Assembly: GCA_021155965.1 (NCBI GenBank)
Contig: JAJNBJ010000002.1
Location: forward strand, 1 to 64,000
Source: Flavipsychrobacter sp.
Lineage (GTDB): Bacteria > Bacteroidota > Bacteroidia > Chitinophagales > Chitinophagaceae
Direction: 5' to 3'
DNA length: 64,000 nucleotides
Notes under the pieces: model-generated
Told to the model about the DNA's origin: nothing
The model's input: only the letters and a program-made list of their open reading frames with translations
Database searches by the model: none
Shown here: one piece after another, positions 61,533-64,000 of the stretch
How positions within the stretch are numbered: position 1 is the stretch's first letter
Layout of the letters: each line of letters opens with the position of its first letter
Position numbers and translations under genes: made by a program

Positions 61533-64000
61533 CTACCCTTTTAGATCAAAAATTATCCTTGCCATATAGTTCCTGCCCGGCTGTATGATACGTGGTGCAT
61601 ATACTGCGCCATCTGCAGTGCGCATACCCGGTGAATAATACCTGGTATCCGCAATATTATTACAACCTACCTGTATCAATATGCTGTTTAATACCTTATA
61701 ACCGAATGTTGCATTCAGCAAAGCAAACCCGGCTATATTGGTATACGGATTGGACGCAACAGAAGTATTTTTCCCTGTAGGCTTATCACCAACGTAATTA
61801 ATACGTGTGTTCAGGTTGCATTTGTTACGGAAGAAAGCAATATTAGCCCCCGCATTTGCCGAGAAAGTGGCAATGTCACCCGTCCGCACTGATGAGTCTG
61901 CACCTTTTGATGAGGTGAATATAGTTTGCGAGTTGGTATAGGTAGCATTAGCATATACAGAAAGGTGCTTATCAACAAATATCTCTGAAGCCGCCTGCAT
62001 ACCATATACTACACACTTGCCAAGGTCTCTGTATTGTTGAGTAGTTCCGCTGCCATAGGGCACACTAACCAATGCCAGCAGGTGCGAATAAGCACTCCTG
62101 TAACCAGCAAGTTCTACATAACTCTTTTTACTTAGTTTATACCGTGCTGAAATTTCTATATTCTTCACTTTTTCGGGCTCCAGGTCCGGATTATTCAATA
62201 ATCTTGACCCCGTTGTTGAGAATTTATTCTGGTTCGATGCATTCAGGAAGGCCTCCGCATAGATAGCCTTAAAAATAAAATTGCCAGGGTACCAGATCAC
62301 ATCCATCCTCGGGTTGAAGACAGTACCATAACCATATATTCCCCTGAACCTATTATTATCGACCCTGCCACCCAGGTCGATATTCAATCTGCGTTTAGCA
62401 TTGTGATAGCTAGCGGTAGCATAGCCACTCATAGTATAGGTTGTGAAATTATTGCCACCGGGCGAGTCTATCGCCCTACCATACAGAACTGCAGGGTACA
62501 GGGTTGTGGTTATATAGTTGGCCTGCAATATGCCACTGGTAAACTCAGCACCTGCCAGTATGTCAAATTTGTCACTGACGATGTACTGGGTCTTCAACTC
62601 CGAACGCACGATATTAGAAGCCTGGTAAAAGTTAACTCTTGCATAATAAGGAGTTACCCCACTAATGAACGCATGATTACCCAAAACGTTACCATAACCA
62701 GAGAAAGTAGTAACCCTGGAATGATCGCCAAAATCCATATACCTGTAATAAGTAAAGCTGGTGAAGTTGATGCGTTCAGAAAGCTTATTATCATAACGCG
62801 CATAAATAAAGTAATCGCGTACCTGCCAATTGGTCAAAGCAGCATTAGTGGATGCAAAATTGTCAACAAAGTCGCCGCTGGCACCTTCGTTCTTATTCCA
62901 GTACTGGAAGCCAAATTTAAAATGGCTGATTGCCAGTTTTGTAGAAATGTAAAAATCCTGGATTGGCGCTTCATATCTGCCCGAATTTTTTGAAGCTATC
63001 TTGTAGTACGCTTTATCCAGCGAATCCGCACGACGGATACCCGCTGTCGTGGCAACAATTTTGGTAGAATCCGAATTTACCGAATAATACGGGCCAACAT
63101 ACTTTGCGGCGCTATCCACCGAATAATTCATGGTCATTCTCTTGGTATATGCTGCATCGCCGTACGTCGGCACCCCATCCCAATACGGATCATTCGACAG
63201 ATCAACACCATCAGAAAAGTATGCCCTGCCGGTTACGCTGAAGAAAAGCTTCTTATTACTGATACCTGCTGTACCATCCACATACTTGGTGTTATAGGAC
63301 GCAGCACCCGTATGTAAATTGATACCAGCCTTCTTTGGTTTGCTGCTCCTTTCAGTACCTGTGTTGCCTGTTATCAGGTCATCCTCATCTTTGGTAACGA
63401 TATTAATAACCCCGCAAAAAGCGTTCGCACCATATATGTTTGATGCCGGCCCATAAATGACTTCTATTCTCTTCACACTCGAAATAGGATATTGTTTGGA
63501 AACATACGCTGCATTACCCCACAGGTCATTGTTCTCCACACCGTCTATCATGATCATAATACGTTCTGTAAGCGCGGGCGCCCTGTAGCCACGCTGGTAC
63601 AATACAGAATAACTGATACCAAAGTCCCTCGATATATCAAATCCTGGCAGGTCGTTGAATACCGATTCTATATCCAGGTAGCCCCTGTCCATAATATCTT
63701 TTGCAGTGATCACCTGCATGGTGGCCGGCGCCATATCTATACTTTCTGCCTTTTTAGAAACCGAAGATGTTAACGATGCCCTTATTTGTGTCCTTACATA
63801 AGCTAACTCTAATTTAAACCGTTGCGGATCGTTTCCTTGTGCCTGGAAATTATCATCCATAGTAAACAGTGTCCTAATGTGCTTATCAGCCTCGCTCACA
63901 GAATCAAGCGCCAGGTAACACTTAGCCATCAGGCTATACGCATCCAGCTTTTGGCTCAACTGTTTATACCCTCCATGGTCAAGGCAGTACTTAAGGCCAT
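61533..64000 (-). CDS. TonB-dependent receptor, N-terminus beyond the right edge
   Basis: A minus-strand frame open through position 64000. The visible part begins with helical TPR-like text (KLDAYSLMAKCYLALDSVSEADKHIRTLF), then a plug domain (MQVITAKDIMDRGYLDIESVFNDLPGFD... ERIMIMIDGVENNDLWG... RIEVIYGPASNIYGANAFCGVINIVTK) and a beta barrel ending in an aromatic-rich strand (RNYMARIIFDLKG). TonB-dependent receptors import bulky ligands such as siderophores, vitamins or sugars using inner-membrane energy. An in-frame TTG at 63959 is not a convincing start; the reading frame continues upstream. The ligand is unknown; the transporter gene that follows after 1 nt may take up the cargo from the periplasm. 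Confidence 0.9.
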   Translation of the reverse strand, partial: GLKYCLDHGGYKQLSQKLDAYSLMAKCYLALDSVSEADKHIRTLFTMDDNFQAQGNDPQRFKLELAYVRTQIRASLTSSVSKKAESIDMAPATMQVITAKDIMDRGYLDIESVFNDLPGFDISRDFGISYSVLYQRGYRAPALTERIMIMIDGVENNDLWGNAAYVSKQYPISSVKRIEVIYGPASNIYGANAFCGVINIVTKDEDDLITGNTGTERSSKPKKAGINLHTGAASYNTKYVDGTAGISNKKLFFSVTGRAYFSDGVDLSNDPYWDGVPTYGDAAYTKRMTMNYSVDSAAKYVGPYYSVNSDSTKIVATTAGIRRADSLDKAYYKIASKNSGRYEAPIQDFYISTKLAISHFKFGFQYWNKNEGASGDFVDNFASTNAALTNWQVRDYFIYARYDNKLSERINFTSFTYYRYMDFGDHSRVTTFSGYGNVLGNHAFISGVTPYYARVNFYQASNIVRSELKTQYIVSDKFDILAGAEFTSGILQANYITTTLYPAVLYGRAIDSPGGNNFTTYTMSGYATASYHNAKRRLNIDLGGRVDNNRFRGIYGYGTVFNPRMDVIWYPGNFIFKAIYAEAFLNASNQNKFSTTGSRLLNNPDLEPEKVKNIEISARYKLSKKSYVELAGYRSAYSHLLALVSVPYGSGTTQQYRDLGKCVVYGMQAASEIFVDKHLSVYANATYTNSQTIFTSSKGADSSVRTGDIATFSANAGANIAFFRNKCNLNTRINYVGDKPTGKNTSVASNPYTNIAGFALLNATFGYKVLNSILIQVGCNNIADTRYYSPGMRTADGAVYAPRIIQPGRNYMARIIFDLKG

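Noticed and set aside
1-64000. Mobile elements, tRNA and rRNA genes
   Set aside because: No transposase, integrase, attachment site, tRNA cloverleaf or rRNA signature was seen by eye on either strand; a dedicated scan (tRNAscan-SE, ISfinder) could still find short ones.

Overview
The window looks like chromosomal DNA from a Bacteroidota bacterium, most likely of the Chitinophagales/Sphingobacteriales kind. This rests on a short primary sigma factor of about 285 residues, several secreted proteins with type IX secretion (T9SS) C-terminal sorting domains, a TonB-dependent receptor, promoter -7 boxes of the TAnnTTTG type, and families largely confined to the phylum (DUF4294, LVIVD-repeat proteins, PKD/Ig giants). 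No rRNA, tRNA, CRISPR array, transposase, integrase or phage gene was recognised.

Layout. 1-3.5 kb: a repeat-bearing non-coding edge, then a two-gene minus-strand AAA ATPase/TPR pair that looks like a split STAND-type conflict or signalling module. 4-8 kb: a DUF58 protein, the housekeeping row yceD-rpmF-plsX with a FabZ-like hotdog protein, and a zeta-toxin-like kinase with a small overlapping partner. 8-14.5 kb: mixed single genes (DUF4294, lipoprotein, DCC protein, a truncated response regulator, cold-shock protein, desaturase, stress membrane protein, ferritin, glutaryl-CoA dehydrogenase, rpoD). 14.5-15.7 kb: a hicBA pair whose hicA toxin is frameshifted, and a small orphan gene. 15.7-17.7 kb: a TMTC-like membrane protein with TPRs.

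17.8-29.7 kb: one co-directional, mostly overlapping operon (ACP, LpxL-like acyltransferase, polysaccharide deacetylase, LolA-like protein, lipoprotein, GT2-DUF2062, an MMPL-PlsC-methyltransferase fusion, a phytoene-desaturase-like oxidoreductase, a small unknown and a C45 acyltransferase). It matches the lipid tailoring and export half of Bacteroidota aryl-polyene/flexirubin-type clusters, but no ketosynthase is in view.

29.7-40 kb: a minus-strand glycosyltransferase, an LVIVD T9SS protein and a 2258-residue PKD/Ig-like T9SS adhesin. 40.1-50.8 kb: a five-gene minus-strand operon (catalase-like, NTF2-like, pseudokinase-ATPase-GAF-adenylyl cyclase, an internally duplicated membrane protein, DyP peroxidase) divergent from a patatin phospholipase; this is a candidate haem-peroxide/lipid signalling module. 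51-54.3 kb: three tandem T9SS genes, one a clear pseudogene and one with an apparent homopolymer slip at its start. 54.3-55.7 kb: a repeat-rich intergenic island. 55.7-64 kb: a SLOG-like sensor fused to membrane segments (candidate nucleotide-gated effector), a PLP aminotransferase and divergent GNAT, and a TonB receptor/MFS-like transporter operon running off the right edge.

The most promising under-described systems are the split AAA/TPR pair, the SLOG-TM protein and the DyP/catalase/patatin/cyclase locus. Sequence observations worth testing include an exact 28-bp repeat present near both ends in opposite orientation, and the broken hicA.
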